Below, piece by piece: positions 11,085 through 24,769 of a stretch of 64,000 nucleotides of DNA. Below the pieces are notes generated by a model that did no database searches, was not told the DNA's origin, and saw nothing but the letters and a program-made list of their open reading frames with translations. Each line of letters begins with the position of its first letter. Position 1 is the stretch's first letter. The stretch covers positions 119,878,222 through 119,942,221 of the forward strand of contig CM056376.1 of the NCBI GenBank assembly GCA_029718625.1, in the 5' to 3' direction. Origin of the DNA: Synaphobranchus kaupii (Eukaryota; Chordata; Actinopteri; Anguilliformes; Synaphobranchidae). The translations under genes and the position numbers were made by a program.

Positions 11085-14000
11085 GAATGCATTTAGTAAT
11101 GTATTTACTGATTTATGGATATATTTACACTTTTATTTACATCCATTTTATTTACATTTAAATCATTAGACACATACACAGTATTTCCCATTTGGTGCTG
11201 AGCAGCAAACACTCACCTGTATAACTGGACACACCCTCTCAGTCTAGATTTAAAGGACCCGGAAGTCTATTAGCAGAGGCTAGTAGCTCTGTTCCCTCCC
11301 CTACAGAGCAAATTGTGAAAGATAAAAAACACATTCAGCTTCATTTCACAACATATGTATTCCAGTCAGAAGAAGGAAATCCTGGATTTTTGAAATACTG
11401 AACTCATAAGTAGGAAATGTGTATTTCCAATTATTTCCTGTACGAGTTTTTAAAACAGTTGATTAAAGTTAACGCACCTGGTTGGTGTCTGGACTGGTTG
11501 TTGGTTTTGAATGAATAAATAACAGCAGACCCTGCAGCTCTCCAGGGGGGTATACGAAGCAGGATTACTGAGTTAGCTGGATAACTGCACTGAGTAAAAC
11601 CCAGAACCCTCCCAAATCTGGAACATGGACTGAAGTAAAAAAAGAGCTGTTCTGGGTTTTACTTACTGCAGTAATCCAGCAAACAAAGTAACCCCCCCCC
11701 CCCCACTAATAGACCTCACTTCTTAGGGCAACAAACAACAAATGAAACTACCTGATTGCACCTGTGGGGCTGTCATTGTTACACGTGCAGCAATTACAAT
11801 ATATAGGCATAAAAGCACAACCTAGCTCTTGCATAGCCAATCCTTTGAGATAACAAATTTCAGGTTAGAGAGAGCAGCCACACAAATTATTGGTTACTGC
11901 ACTCTCAATTGCACAAGTTCCTGTGATTCCAGAATGGAAAATGTATATGTGGCATTTTTACCCTGAGTTAACCGTTTTTTTTTTGTTTTTTTTTTTATTT
12001 TTTGTATTAGATCTTGCATGACCTTACTGTTACAAGCTAAGCTGTACATATGCAAAATAATCAAAAGAATTACATGTAACTTGTCATTTTAAATTATTTG
12101 CTAACCTTAACAGTGATAATTTACCTCACTGGCTAATTAGTTAAAATACAATAGATCACTGGTTATCTGTACACAATGCGACCTATCTGAGACTATAAGG
12201 ACATTCACAAACAAATGTTAAGTCTCTTAAGTAGCATTCTGTACTGTCATAATTGCTTATTGTATAGGCTGTTTGGCACATTCTTTCTTTCCTAAGTCAG
12301 GCTATGATTTCCCAATGCAAGCATGCACTTGTCTGTAGTAGGGACACTAAAACACTTGATAAAATAGTTTGTAATTGAGTTATGAGTCTTAATCCATCGG
12401 GGGAAATTATCACTGTCTGTGGCACCGTGCTGGGGTTTGGAATCTCTCAGCGCTGATACAATATTTATTATACGCTGCTTTGACGTATGAGCATGGATTT
12501 GTACACAGGAGTGTCAGTTATGGGTCTGTTTTGTAATACACGCGGTATGTATTGCAATGTGTTACACAATGTTAATGAATGTAAATATAGCATTATGCGC
12601 GTGTGAATGAACACTGGAATAACAGTTAGCCACCGCGCCTCCGAGTGGTAAGAGGCTTTAAATACAAGTAAAAAAAAGTTTTTAAAAAATGGTTACGTCA
12701 CAATCCCACAGACGTTGGATGTGCAGACGTATTTCTCGATGATGAATCTCCCCAGAGTGGTTTACAGCACTCAGTCCCCGGCTATGTTTCTGTCATCCTC
12801 GCTCCCTTTGCCACGCCCACCCTCCAGGAGAAGACGTCAGCCAGGCCTCTGCACCTCTGCAGGACACGCCTCAAAAATACTTACCGCTCTTCGCTCCTTC
12901 ATGAAACTGCTGCACCCCCCCATAAATTCCAGTCCCATCCCGACAAAATTATAATCACTATATTAGTCACATACTAGAGATATTCTTTCCCACTCTCAAA
13001 AGAGGTGTTATGCAACCTTTCTCCTCAGTGATGCAGTCTGATAAGAATGACATACATTAAAAAAGGGGTTCCTTGGCTTGTTTTCACGGGGGACCCTTTT
13101 CTAGCTCTTTATGGAACACTCTATGGTGGGTGTGAAAAGTGTGAAAGCTCCTAAATTGAACCATTTTTCCCCGACCCAAGAACCTGTTGTTACAGTGTTG
13201 CAGGAACAGCATCGCGTTGTAGCAATGCCGCAGCAACTTCACACAAGTGTTTGTGTTCCTTCGCTGGGTGTGTTAGGTGTTGTGACCCCGCTCTTGTCAG
13301 TGGCACTGCCAAACACTGGCAGTTAATTTTGTTAAGCACCAATAAAGAGTATCTTGAGACATCTTTCCATGATAGAGCTATCAGTAGCTGCTATAAAACA
13401 CAGGGGTCCAGGCCTGCCATTAAAGGGCATATTATTATACTGACTTTGTCTACACCTAACCAGGACTTGCCATTCATTTTATGATTTCTGAGAAAAAGAC
13501 AAAAAAATTGGACAAATATTTGAAAAAAGAAAAAGAACTTTCTGGTAAATCATTTAGTATGACTTACCAAGCCAAAGGCATGTCAGTGGCCTTTAAAAAG
13601 CAGATCCATAAATGTCCAACCAAACATTTTCACTGGGTTTTTAAAAGATAAATATAGAACCACCCCGGTTGTATTAAATGTGTCTTTCACCACTGGAATC
13701 TACGGGAGACTTTATCAGTCATTCACTGCATGATGAGATGATTGACAGTTAAATGACATACAATGTTCCACAGACACAAAAACACATTGCCTAGCTACAG
13801 GCAAATCCCAAAAATCAAGGAAACATTTCAAGCATTTTGCAGAAAGCTTACAAAATGGAACAGGAACAATGAGTTAGCCGGAGGGTGGAGAAAGTGATCA
13901 TGCTGGTATGTTTATATTATGCATAGAGGAAGTCAACGTCATTGTTAGGGAATATTTTGCAGGTAAAACACATTACTTTTCTTCACAGCCCACTGAGCTC

Positions 14001-14510
14001 TTTTTCACATTCACAAGGTGGACTGTACAAGCTAAATGCACACCCTCATGGGGCACAAAATCAAAGCAAAGATGCTCGGAGTGTGTGTGTGTGTGTGTGT
14101 GGGGGTAGAAGATATTTAATAGCTGTGCAAAGTAGACGTTTGATCTGTGTTTACATGAGAAAGGCGTTAGTCATCTCTTTTTGAGTAAGTGTCCCAAGCC
14201 AAATAAATACAATGTATTAGTTATTAGTTTCAGACAAGGTGCTCCCCTGTCAGCATGCACCAACATGCAAGCACATTACCTTTGTGGCTGGCTATGGCAG
14301 AGATGTGTGTGTACCTCTGCCCATGCGACGAATGCAAGAGCGCAGAACCTATACGTACGAGGTCAGGGGCGAGGCGAGGACACCACATTTCGTTTTGTCC
14401 CAAACATTTTATACTTCTATACCATTATTACTGGTTTATACTATTATGCCTTTGCATATATACATTTGCTTTTGACCACTGTAAGTTGCCTTTATCTACA
14501 AAAATCTTTG
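11085..14510. other. intergenic, mostly AT-rich
   Basis: No gene is recognised. A poly-C run lies at 11692-11704 and a GT microsatellite at about 14081-14102. A more GC-rich patch at about 12700-12950 carries CACGCC boxes and might be regulatory, but nothing in it is decisive. Confidence 0.5.
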
Positions 14511-14908
14511 GTCATACTTTAAATGAAGTCTACATTTAGCTTTATTTAGCATATATGAAGCCTTCATAAACGTGGCATAATGGCTTCATAAATCATACAT
14601 AAGCAAATGGCATGCTTCATAAAGGGTGACATAACACCTTATGCAACGTTATGCCAAATGCGTCACAGTTAGCGTAGCATCCTACATAAGCATGTTTTAT
14701 GTAAACCTGTATAATGTATAATTAGCCAGGTGACATTGTTGGTTATGTCACAGTTGCCATAACATGTTGCATAAGAAGGTGTTATGTCTCCCTTTATGAA
14801 GCATGGCATTTGCTTATGTATGATTTCTGAAGCCATTGTGTCATGTTTATGAAGGCTTTATATATGCTATATAAAGCCTTTATATGGAGACTTTTTTTAA
14901 AGTGTGAC
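14511..14908. mobile_element. MITE with long inverted repeats, hAT-like target duplication
   Basis: Bases 14511-14530 (GTCATACTTTAAATGAAGTC) mirror 14889-14908 (GACTTTTTTTAAAGTGTGAC). The arms pair over most of the length; for example GGCATGCTTCATAAAGGG pairs with CCCTTTATGAAGCATGGC. An AAAATCTTT word stands on both sides, consistent with an 8-9 bp target-site duplication as made by hAT transposases. Non-coding. Confidence 0.72.
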
Positions 14909-15136
14909 AAAATCTTTTTTTTTTCAGATAGATACATTTATTTATTTATTTTGCACAATTTGCAATTTAACAACGAAAACCAAGACAATAAAAACAGACC
15001 AAATAAAATCTAAATTAAATAATTGATCAAAGAAAATTGACAGTATATCTGTGGTGATGGAAAAATCAACAGATGGGACAGATAATTATGTTTTACATAT
15101 GTTATTTGTTCTGCAAGGATGAAAATCCTTTCACGC

Positions 15137-15212
15137 ACTGGCTCAGCAGACTACCCTCCCACTAGACTCCTACTAGACTCCCACTACCCTCCCACTAGAC
15201 TCCTACTAGAGA
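15137..15212. repeat. short tandem repeat, about 2.5 imperfect units
   Basis: The words CTACCCTCCCACTAGACTCC and CTACTAGA recur in tandem, built from a basic CCCACTAGACT block. This is too short to suggest a function. Confidence 0.6.
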
Positions 15213-15429
15213 AGTGTAGATCCAACTCCAAGCTGGGCTTTTACAAAATATTTGAATATTTTGAAAATGGCACCAAAATGTCACTATCTGAATTCTGGGA
15301 TACATCTGAAGCAATATTTAAACAAACTGGTGGCCCAAGCTATTGGATACCTGTCAGCTGTAAGCCAGATTCATATTTCACTACTGAGGACATGCAAGGC
15401 CAAACAAAGCTTCTTAATTAGACACAGAG

Positions 15430-15480
15430 ATAGATAAATACTTTATTTATCCCCAGGGGTGAATTTTGGTTGTCAGCAGC
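15430..15480. repeat. retroposon 3'-tail-like sequence
   Basis: The string TACTTTATTTATCCCCAGGG followed by GTGAATTTTGG resembles the widespread fish repeat consensus TACTTTATTGATCCCC...GGGAAATT, usually found at one end of retroposons. Only this short part is recognisable. Confidence 0.45.
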
Positions 15481-18400
15481 AAATGGGAAACACAGCAGCG
15501 CATTAGATAAGTACTCAGAGACAGCATGAACAGAGAAAAAAAACACACGCAACACAATGCCATGAAATCATCAGCAGATGGACTGGTTCAAACTATCGGC
15601 AGATGTAACTTCTTGCCTGGCTGTGAATGCCTCCACAGATATTGTGCAGAGGGCTTGAGGAATACATAGCTCTAATAAACTTCTTAACATAAGACAAATT
15701 CATACTGGCAGGTCCGTACAGGACCGACACGTAAAAACAAACAAACGCAGAGATGCACGCGGGCTGCAGCTGACGTGTTTCTAATGGGTCAGCGATAAGG
15801 CGACGCCTATCAGAGAAGATTGGTAGAAGTCAGAAGAGTACCTGGCCAGTGTATGAGCAGCTGAGCCATTCTTGTCAGTCCATGATTTATAGTCTGATAT
15901 AGTCCAGATATGGTGCCTGTGTAGTACAACACTATGGCTGAGGTCAGTCAATTTGCAGGAACACTCTGTTGATTTAGGCCGTGTTCACCATATGCTTCCC
16001 TGATCTACCTGAGGTCAATGGTTTTTCCTATACTGCCCCATGCTGTTGCCAGGCGGTTATCTCCCCAAGCTAAAGTCCGTTGCGGGACTTTACTTGGCTT
16101 CTGTTGCGTTGATTTTTGATTTCTTATCCTGCTCGGGCAGAGCTGCCCTCATCCATCGTAGATTATGAGGCTGTTCCGCAGCTTGGACGTGGAGCGTTAA
16201 ACGTGCATTCTCATGCTAATGGCCCCGCTGATGTTAGCTCATTAAGCGCAATGGTTCTGTAGGAGCAGTAACAGCGTGGGACGTTTTTGTTTTGTAATGA
16301 CGCCGCTGTGGAAAGGGTCCTCCTTTTATCTCCCAGTGTTTCCCTGCGGCTTCCTCTCCAAGAACCGCTGTGCGCCTCGGGCCGTGCGTCGACGAGACGT
16401 CTTATTTGCTCATCCCTGAACCCGTAAAGGGGGCGGCGAGGCCGTTTGACCCGCCCCCAGGTGGCCGGGGGTTGAAATCTCAGGTGACCCCTGGCCTCTC
16501 TCCATGGTACGAAGGTGACAGTAGGAAAGGACTCTTCGACTGACTGCTGTTCAAATCCAGGTCTAGGGAGCGTACTTGTATAACATTGGCTCTGAACCTT
16601 TGAGCCTCTCCGCACATTGGCACAGGTTTTGTAACCCCTCTCATATACACCCAAGCGAGCTTTCACATCTGTCGGTTGCTTATTTTGATACCTGTGTCTT
16701 TTCACAAACTGTGGTAATAGTTTTGTTTAATTTGATGGTATAGCGCCCACTGTAAGAAGGGCATAGCAAGACCGATTGAGATTTTTTGGATTGTGAAACG
16801 CAGTGTGACTACTTTGCTTGTCACTGTAGGTGCAATTTGTTCTGGTAATTATAAGATTTTTGGAAAGAACTATGAATCATATCAATGACTTGGTCGTGCA
16901 TTTATGCAGACACGTATTCACAGGTTATAAAATGTAAAATATAAACAAAGTAGAACTTCTGAAATATGAATGCAGTAGAAATGGCGGTCGTTCAGAACTC
17001 TGAAATGCTATGTGAAAATATACCAATTTTAAGAATATGAATCCAATAATGAGTTGCAATCATTTGCGTACAGTACTTTATGTAGCGACAATCAAATTTA
17101 ACATGAAACTATACTGGTGATCCGGATCTCATCAGCAAAACCTTTACTTTCCCATCACGCTTTCTCTCAATAGCAATAGTGCTAAGACATGTCCCTTTGT
17201 CAATTTTCATAGTATTTCCAGTGTTTTATCAACAGAAATTGTGATTAAATTCTTCCATTTTTAGCATCAGTGATAATAAAGAACTTGACCTGGTGCACGC
17301 TGTATGCCAACAACAGTTTACATCCGTTTGCTTGAGTGAGTCCGTGACTCTGAAGTTGGTGTCCCTGAGGTTCTACCATAATACAATGCTTCATTCAAGT
17401 ACAAACCATAAAAATACCATTCCTTATTATTTCTGTATACTCACAGGAATAATATGACTATGTTCCTTTATGAATGAACGGTACATATTTTAACAGATTA
17501 CATGTGCTCAGATTCCTGCAATTCAATGACTGTATAAATAATGACCTTCCTTATGTCTTAATACACTTTCCAACACCAACAGAACACCCCAACAGAACAC
17601 CCCCCACCCCCCCACCAGTGATTTGTCAGTGCAGAGGGGAGTGGAGAGCCTAATGCCATTGATATTAGTTTGAGCATTTCCGTACACACTATCTATTTGT
17701 CCGTCCATCAGTCCGTCCGCCCGCTCACCACATGTCCATCTATCTACTGATCAGTTGATCAATCACTCTATACAAAGCCACTTGCTATACGTAGCCACGG
17801 TAGCATAACTTTTGTGCACATCTCAGGAGCAACAGGACCACAGGACACACATTCACAGATTAAGTAAGCACTGACTGTATTAGCTCATGTGTGGCACATA
17901 TCCCTGTCGAGCAGGCCATGGGAGGAAGAGGGCCAACTGGGCCATGGTGCTTAGAGACCCTTTTGTAACGCAAATGCATCATTGTGTTTGATTGCACACG
18001 TACAGGGCGTACTGTCTGCATTTGCTTTGTGTAGCCTTCATCCCAGTGTACGTGGAGTAGCTGTTAGTCTAAATACCGCATAACACTTGAATAATTAACA
18101 ATAGAAATAACACTTCTATCTTAATAACTTCTGTGTGCTGATCTTTCCACTGTGTACCCCCCCCCTCCCAAAAAAATAAATAAGTAATCAAATAAATGAA
18201 AAAAACTGTTTATGCATAAGGAATAGCCTAAATGAAACGATGCCAAAGTTAAACTGTGTGCAGGCAACATTTTACAACAAGAGGTGTGCTACCTCAGTGT
18301 TCTTTTTTTATTTTGGACTCCATCTGGAATCAGCACAAACTTTACAAAAAAAAAACAAAAAAAACATCTGCAGCTAAAAAAGCCAGACAGGTAGTTAAGG

Positions 18401-18590
18401 AGCAGATTGGTCATGGATGGATTTTTCTCTCTCGCTTTTTTTCCCCTTTTCTCAGAAAGCCTAGGGGCTAGTATTTCACTGATTACAGGGTCCCCATGTG
18501 AACGGTCGTTTGTGTATTGTCAGAACAAAGGGGCGAGCTTCCTCTAAAGAGGTGTTAGACAAGGGAACGGATTGGGCTCAGCCATTAGGC
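15481..18590. other. intergenic; apart from the GC-rich patch nothing recognised
   Basis: Simple A/T-rich sequence, a CCGT-rich microrepeat at about 17698-17722, and AAAT-rich runs near 18170-18200. No supported gene. Confidence 0.5.
16050..16500. promoter_or_regulatory. GC-rich, CpG-containing stretch, candidate regulatory element
   Basis: Base composition rises well above the AT-rich surroundings and CpG is frequent. It contains homeodomain-like TAAT/ATTA cores (CATGCTAATGGCC, GCTCATTAAGCGC) and an E-box CAGGTG. A minus-strand frame of 164 codons (16211-16705) crosses it but shows no domain or splice sites. This could be a distal fgf24 or npm element, or only a GC patch; conservation would decide. 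Confidence 0.25.
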
Positions 18591-18638
18591 TGAGTGGAGC
18601 TACAGGTTGAGGCTGGCTGCAGGGGCATGCAAAACATA

Positions 18639-18694
18639 GGGGGGGGGGGGGGGGGGGGGGGGGGGGGGCTGCAACAGCACTTGGCCCATCTTTG

Positions 18695-18730
<36 letters not shown>

Positions 18731-18732
18731 TT
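18639..18732. repeat. poly-G run of 30 plus (TG)n(AG)n
   Basis: Thirty consecutive G at 18639-18668 is the longest homopolymer in the window. It is followed at about 18697-18730 by a TG tract running into an AG tract. Such tracts are prone to length change and to assembly error. Confidence 0.85.
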
Positions 18733-18953
18733 TTTTTTTTTGATTTTTAAAAATACTTTAATGGTTTACATCATGATCAATGTCTTTTCAGTAATCTTTT
18801 TAACATGCTAAAAACATGCTAAAAACATGGTATACATGGTGTAAAAAGATTAAAAGAGAGAGAGAGAGACCGCAATACTTTGTGTTTTATGGCAGCTCCC
18901 ATACCAGGGGGTAGGGCACAAAGATTTCATGCCACCCCCTGGTGATATATATA

Positions 18954-19410
18954 CACTGCCCGGCCAAAAAAAAAGTTGCTGTTGCACCAGTCATGCATAG
19001 TGCCCACTGTACAAGCCTCTGGAGGCAGTGTTATGATCTGGGGTTGCTTCAATTGGTCAGGTCTAGACTCAGCAATGTTATGCAGCCATAAAATGAAGTC
19101 AGCTGAGTACCTGAATGTACTGAATGACCAGGTTATCCCATCAATGGGCATATTCCAGGACGACAATGCCAAGATTCATCGGGCTCAAATTGTGAAAGAG
19201 TGGTTCAGGGAGCATGAGGAATCATTTTCACACATGAATTGGCCACCAGAGTCCTGACCTTAACCCCACTGAAAGTCTTTGGGATGTGCTGGAGAAGACT
19301 ATTGCATAAGGTTGTCGAAACAATGCCACGACGAATGCGCGCCATAATCAAAGCTAAAGGCGGTCCAACAAAATATTACAGTGTGCGACTTTTTTTTTGG
19401 CTGGGCAGTG
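18954..19410 (+). mobile_element. Tc1-like DNA transposon, internally deleted copy 1
   Basis: Terminal inverted repeats CACTGCCCGGCCAAAA and TTTTGGCTGGGCAGTG are flanked by TA on both sides, the Tc1/mariner target site. Inside is only the C-terminal part of a DDE transposase: [14 protein letters not shown], then [16 protein letters not shown] (second catalytic D), then a frameshift before the DLNPIESLWDVLEK-type motif that carries the third acidic residue. The DNA-binding N-terminal half is gone. At 457 bp it cannot move by itself. Confidence 0.85.
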
Positions 19411-22400
19411 TATATATAGATAGATATATATGTATATGAATACAAAAGCATTAAAAAGTCCCATAAATTGTCCAAAACATCTTCTGTCATATAGCCTAAA
19501 TCAACCTCCATATTTTTTATGGAGAATTGAGTCCTTTGAGAACCATTAAGAAGCTTACAAATATACCTGCCTGCTCATAATTTTATGCCACATTAAATAA
19601 ACAACCTGCCCTCTTAATAGGCCGATTGCAGCAATCAAACAAATGCCAATTAGGGAAGGTCCTTTAAAAGCAGTGTCATCAAACTGCCAGTGAACCACTT
19701 GTGTCGCCTGGTCTCAGCTATCTTACTGCAAATCGACCTGCTACGATCTGCCTCCCAAAATGCACAGCCTGTGACTTCAGCGTAGCCTTAAAGAGGCAAA
19801 TTAGCCCCAGCGATTTTCCTTTGCGGTCCAGGCCACTGTCAGCCTTCTGCCAAAAACACGAACCATTCCAGAAGTCCACTTACAAAATTGTGCGTATTTC
19901 GTCTGAATTCTGCTTCGTTGCGATGGTGGCTGGCAGCTGGGCGCTTTCTTTCTTTTCACGTCCAGTGACCTTGAGCGGTCACGAAAACTCTACAGAGTGG
20001 ACTAAAAGAGAAGTGCTCGCTGAAGCGTGAAAGTGATAGTTGCGTGAGATCTAAACGGCCGTGGAAATTAAAATGGGTTTAGCACTAGGTGCAAGGGATG
20101 ACAGAGACTTGTCACAGAAACCAGTTTGCAACTCGTGCGGGGAGATAACACTTAAGGCCGTACTGTGCCAGGCACCGCAGGATGTTCAAGCTAACCATGT
20201 TGTATGGTCTTGGGTCTTTATTTGTGAGTGAAGGGTGGCTTCATTAGCTTTTCCGTCTCCTGGGATTTGTGGGTGGAACGTGGGGGGGTGGGGGGTCATG
20301 GCAACAAAGCTTCTGCTTGCGATGGTTACAAATTACAGTTGCTTCCAGTACGAGGGTCACGCCAAACGCCTCCCTGACACACCTCTGCACACTCTCTCTG
20401 TCACCCTCTTCCAAACCCCAGAGTCATGACCTTAGAGCGACCTAGTGTGAACCATCCTGCCAGGATTTCTACACCACTGGGTGATTTTCACTGCCTTTAA
20501 AGAAAGTTCAATTCCAATATGGTCAATGATGTCTTCCACACCACCTGCTGTTGCAGCCCAACTTGATTTATGCTGTTTTACATAGTGATTTATGCCCCAC
20601 AATAGTAGTGGGCCATACTGAAACCAATGGTCCTGAACAAAATGGCTTAAGTACAAAACCACAGACTCGCCACAAAAGATGCTGTTTATTGCTGCAGTGG
20701 AGTTCATAAGCGAGCATGTCAACGGCCATTACTGATGGTGGCCATACCCCCTGGGTTCAATAAGACTGGCAGTTGGTTACTCTTTGACTGTACAAACGAA
20801 GTAGAAAATGTGAAGTGTGAGGACAGCTATTACAGGGTGAATGTTTAATAGGCAACACATTTTTGTGGCTCGAGAGTATAGATCCAAAACATTTACTGAA
20901 ATTGAAGGCTGTATTTTTGTAAAAAAAAACTAGATAAAATCCCTCATTTGAGTTGAAGACGTATCAAGGGCCAGGCGCAGTTCTGGCTATTCGCTTAAAA
21001 ACCTGTTAAAATGGGATACGGTTGAGATTTGTGATCACAAGCAGTTCTCATCGCCTCTTCACATGATTATTCTATGAGCCCTGACTTGTGAAGGGTCTGG
21101 CCTCGTACAAGCCGACAGCACCTTCCTACTTCCCACCCCACCCCACACCTCGCAGACTGAATGGGTTGGGCTGAATGCCCCCCCTGACAATATGACCCTG
21201 TTGAAGATGAAAGTGGAAAATGGGGTGGAGTTTCTGACACTCTGATAATGGGAGGGGGAATTTTACTTACCGAACTGCTAAGTTCTTTTGTCAGGTTTAA
21301 AAAGCCTTTGAACACCTGTGTGACTGCCTCTGGATGGAATGATGTGGGGGAGGGGGGCTGTGTGTGACCCTCTCTGGTTGGTGAGGTGGGGGGGGGGGGG
21401 GGGTATTGTTAAGCACTGGAGATGAGCTTCTCTTCCCACCACTCACTCCAGTCTCACCCCCTCTCTAAGTGCTGCTCTTTCACATTCTGACCCAACAAGA
21501 GCTGTAAAATTCACATTGCAAAATGTTCGGCGTTGTTTAAAATCTAGCATTGTTTATGTAAGCCCAGCAGGGATCGAATGCACTCTATCAGACTGAAATC
21601 TACTCTGTCTGAGTGCAAGTCCATGCCCTAGCAATAGGCCGACAGGGCGTCCATCTTTACGTGCTCTACCTACTACAACGTCCCACCTAGGGAACTTCTT
21701 TAATCAACAGGCCGCACGCCTTCCTACCCACTGTGTCCCCGAGACAGCTTTACATGGCCCGTATGGACTGGACTGAGCAGCGCTGCTCCACAGAGACACA
21801 CACAGTGTCGCAACGTGAGAGTGGACTTCAAGGCCACAGCGTTCTTTTAGCTCTGAACGGGGTTGTCACTTTCGCGTTGGTCGGCCAGACAGAGGGGGAC
21901 CCTGTTTGGGACCTGGCTGCAGCAGAGCAAAGGCAACAACCTTATTGTCTGCAGAGTGTGCTACTCTTCCCATCATGCATAGCTTTCTCGCTGGCTGGAT
22001 GCTTTTGAGGCCTGAGTTTTGACCCTCGATGGGGTGGGGGGGTTATGGTTCATAGCTTTTTAGTGGGCCCAGCTTTCATACATCACGTATCACACGCACG
22101 TCCCCACACACCTTCACAGCTGCAGTGACCATTGGTCACCGTCCAGGACAACGCCGGCTCATTTTGCCCACTCACTCAGTCCCCAACACCCCTTTCCTTC
22201 CATCCCTCTCCAATAAAGAGCTAACGGGAGGTGTAATGTGCCTGTGCGGAGAGCGGGAAGCATAGTTTTCAGCTTAGTTCCATCAAATGTTTGTGCTTGT
22301 TACTGTCCTTTTTTCTGTGGATACTGGCTGAAATGGCTGGGGGCTCCAGCTTCCAGAAACACTCTGGTGGGTCAGCCAGTGCTCCACGTCTGTTGACGAT

Positions 22401-24350
22401 TTGACGCCAGGCTGGAGAAGACAAAGAGCTCAGCACTTATCAAAACATCTGTGAATCCATTTTTGCTCTTGGCCAAAAAATAAATAAATAAATAAAAAAT
22501 GATAAGGCAGGGGGTTGGGAATCCGTAACATGTTTTTGTTTTTCTCTCTCCCGTACGTTGGCTTTAAACTTGCCACAAGCACTGCATGAATGGACACATC
22601 AAAGCAATTTCATCTCCTCTTGTGTCACGGGTATTGATTTATATCTCTGTTCCAAACCATTTCCACAAGCTTGTGCAGAAGTGAAGACTGACATCCCAAT
22701 ACTTGCAATCTGGTGCAATATAATAATTCTTGTTTATAATTTGCATATGTTTAAAACAGTTTCTTTCACTGTCAATTTAGGGCTCCAGACAAAGCTTCAA
22801 ACATATTTCAATTATTTGCTATTAACATGGTTTTTTATATTCTTCAATCTGAGGCTAAACACATAGCCTAATTAAAATCTAAGCATACATTCAATCGTTT
22901 ATGTAAATCACACAATAATACAATGGATAGCTGCTCTTGTTTCAGGAAAAAGTGTTAATATCTGGAATTATATAAAATGTGAAAAATGCTCAAGGTCTTA
23001 ATTGCATATCTTACAATTGTATATTTTTTTGTCTATGGATAATATAAGGGATTATATAGTTACAATACATTACCAAGAATTATGTTACAAGGGGGGCTAT
23101 GTTTGTGCATTGGGTAATTATTTTAAATGGAAAAAAGGAAATAATTTACGTTAAAGTTTTATTTTAATATAATTTTAATCACGTTTTGATATATTTTATA
23201 CAATTTATATATTTGCGTCTACCTTCGTTAACCCGCATTAAAAAAGAAATAGCAATCACTACGTGAACTCGACAATAAACTTAAATCACACAAAGGACTT
23301 AAGTGTTGGGTGGTGTGCCTGGTCGATTCATTCCGAGTTCAGAGGGCACTCTCAGCGCATTCGCACCTCTCTTTTATTTAAATGCAGGATCAGTTATAGC
23401 ACATTATTGAAAAATCAAGGTAGACAACATGCTGCATTTCAATACTGTCTGGAAGGGTCGAACTGAATCCACAAACGCAAAGGCCTCCGATTGGACTCAA
23501 CTCAAAAGCTTTGGATACCAGCAGTGGCTTACCGCAAAACTACCACATCAAAACCTAGGGAAAACAGACCAATTTAACCCTTAAATACATGCCTATAGCC
23601 TATATCACGTAATGTTCATGCGTAAGTGTTATCATTTGTCACCGACAAGCCAATTGTAAAATAAAATAGGCTACGATATTGTACTATAAACAGATGTGTT
23701 GAAATACACGTATTGTTGAATGCATAAATAATAATAATAATAATAAATCTAGAACATGTCATAATCATATTTCAGATCATACCACTGACGGATGTGCAGC
23801 CAACAACATCTTGCTACGTCTGTGTCATCTGCCAAAATACACCTGAAGAAAACTCGTCAGTACCCATCAAGGGTCAAACTCTTAATGAATAACCAAAGGA
23901 AAAAAAAGAAAAGGTAAATTAAAGAGCAAATGAGAAGACGACAAAACACGATCTGTTCGCCCAGCTCCCTTGCAAGTATAATCACTCCAGCAAGGGGCGA
24001 AAAAAATCTTCAAAACTGATGGTCTTTCATAGATTACCCTATCAGGTGCAAAGCGCTGACAAGTTTCCACCCACCAACAACAAAAAACCCTCTCCGTGCC
24101 CAAATCCTAAATCGCAGATACTTCACTGTCAGCATTACAACATCTCCCTGTTACAAGGACCGGTTGCAGCATTTTGATTCACATTATATCTTCACATTTC
24201 TTGGATAACTATCAAGTTTTTTAATATAGGCTACAACGCAACGCAACCTAATTTATTTAAACGGACGTGTTAAGTTTTTTTTTCTTTTGTGTCTTTAAAA
24301 CAATAGACTGAAGATTAAAATGATCCACGCAAGGTGTATATTTAGACGTC
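19411..24350. other. intergenic, upstream of fgf24
   Basis: No gene is supported. There is a poly-G run of 16 at 21388-21403, an AAAT run near 22481-22498 and an AAT run near 23728-23746. The 96-codon minus-strand frame at 20432-20722 has no recognisable motif. Several GC-richer patches (about 19700-20030, 21700-22020, 22080-22220) could hold enhancers, but I see no proof. Confidence 0.5.
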
Positions 24351-24559
24351 CCCCGCAGGTACTCTCCGGATTTAAGTTCTTCTGATCTTTGGAGCAGCAC
24401 ACTTAAAGCGGGTATAGAGGTGCACACACTGGATTTTTCAAACAAGGGAAACCTGCCAAGCAGAGGGGTTGCAAATTGAATCCTTTTACACTGTGCAAAT
24501 ATTGCCCGTTACAATTCACGGAGATTGCGGATGTTGACTTGAAAAAGAAAGAGAAAAAA

Positions 24560-24565
24560 TATATA
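24560..24565 (+). promoter_or_regulatory. weak TATA-like candidate for fgf24
   Basis: TATATA in the context AAAAATATATAGAA lies about 205 bases before the fgf24 start codon. This spacing would allow a 5' UTR of roughly 175 bases. TATA-like words are common in AT-rich DNA, so it is only a candidate. Confidence 0.2.
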
Positions 24566-24769
24566 GAATTTCCGATATTTTTCAAAAACACGGAAACACC
24601 TAATGCGGCAGACGCTGGCTCCGTTTTACTTCGTAAATTTGTCGTGGAGCTGGGATTCCAGGGCTCCTCCGGGATACTACGCCTAAGGACAATCGGAGGG
24701 GTTGTCCTCCACCTTTCCTGTACAGGGCTTTTAAAAACGGTGGAAACAGGTGTATTTGAGAAACTCAAG

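Noticed and set aside
16211..16705. 164-codon minus-strand frame, the longest in the window
   Set aside because: Lies in a GC-rich patch where stops are rarer; arginine-rich, no domain, no splice-site support.
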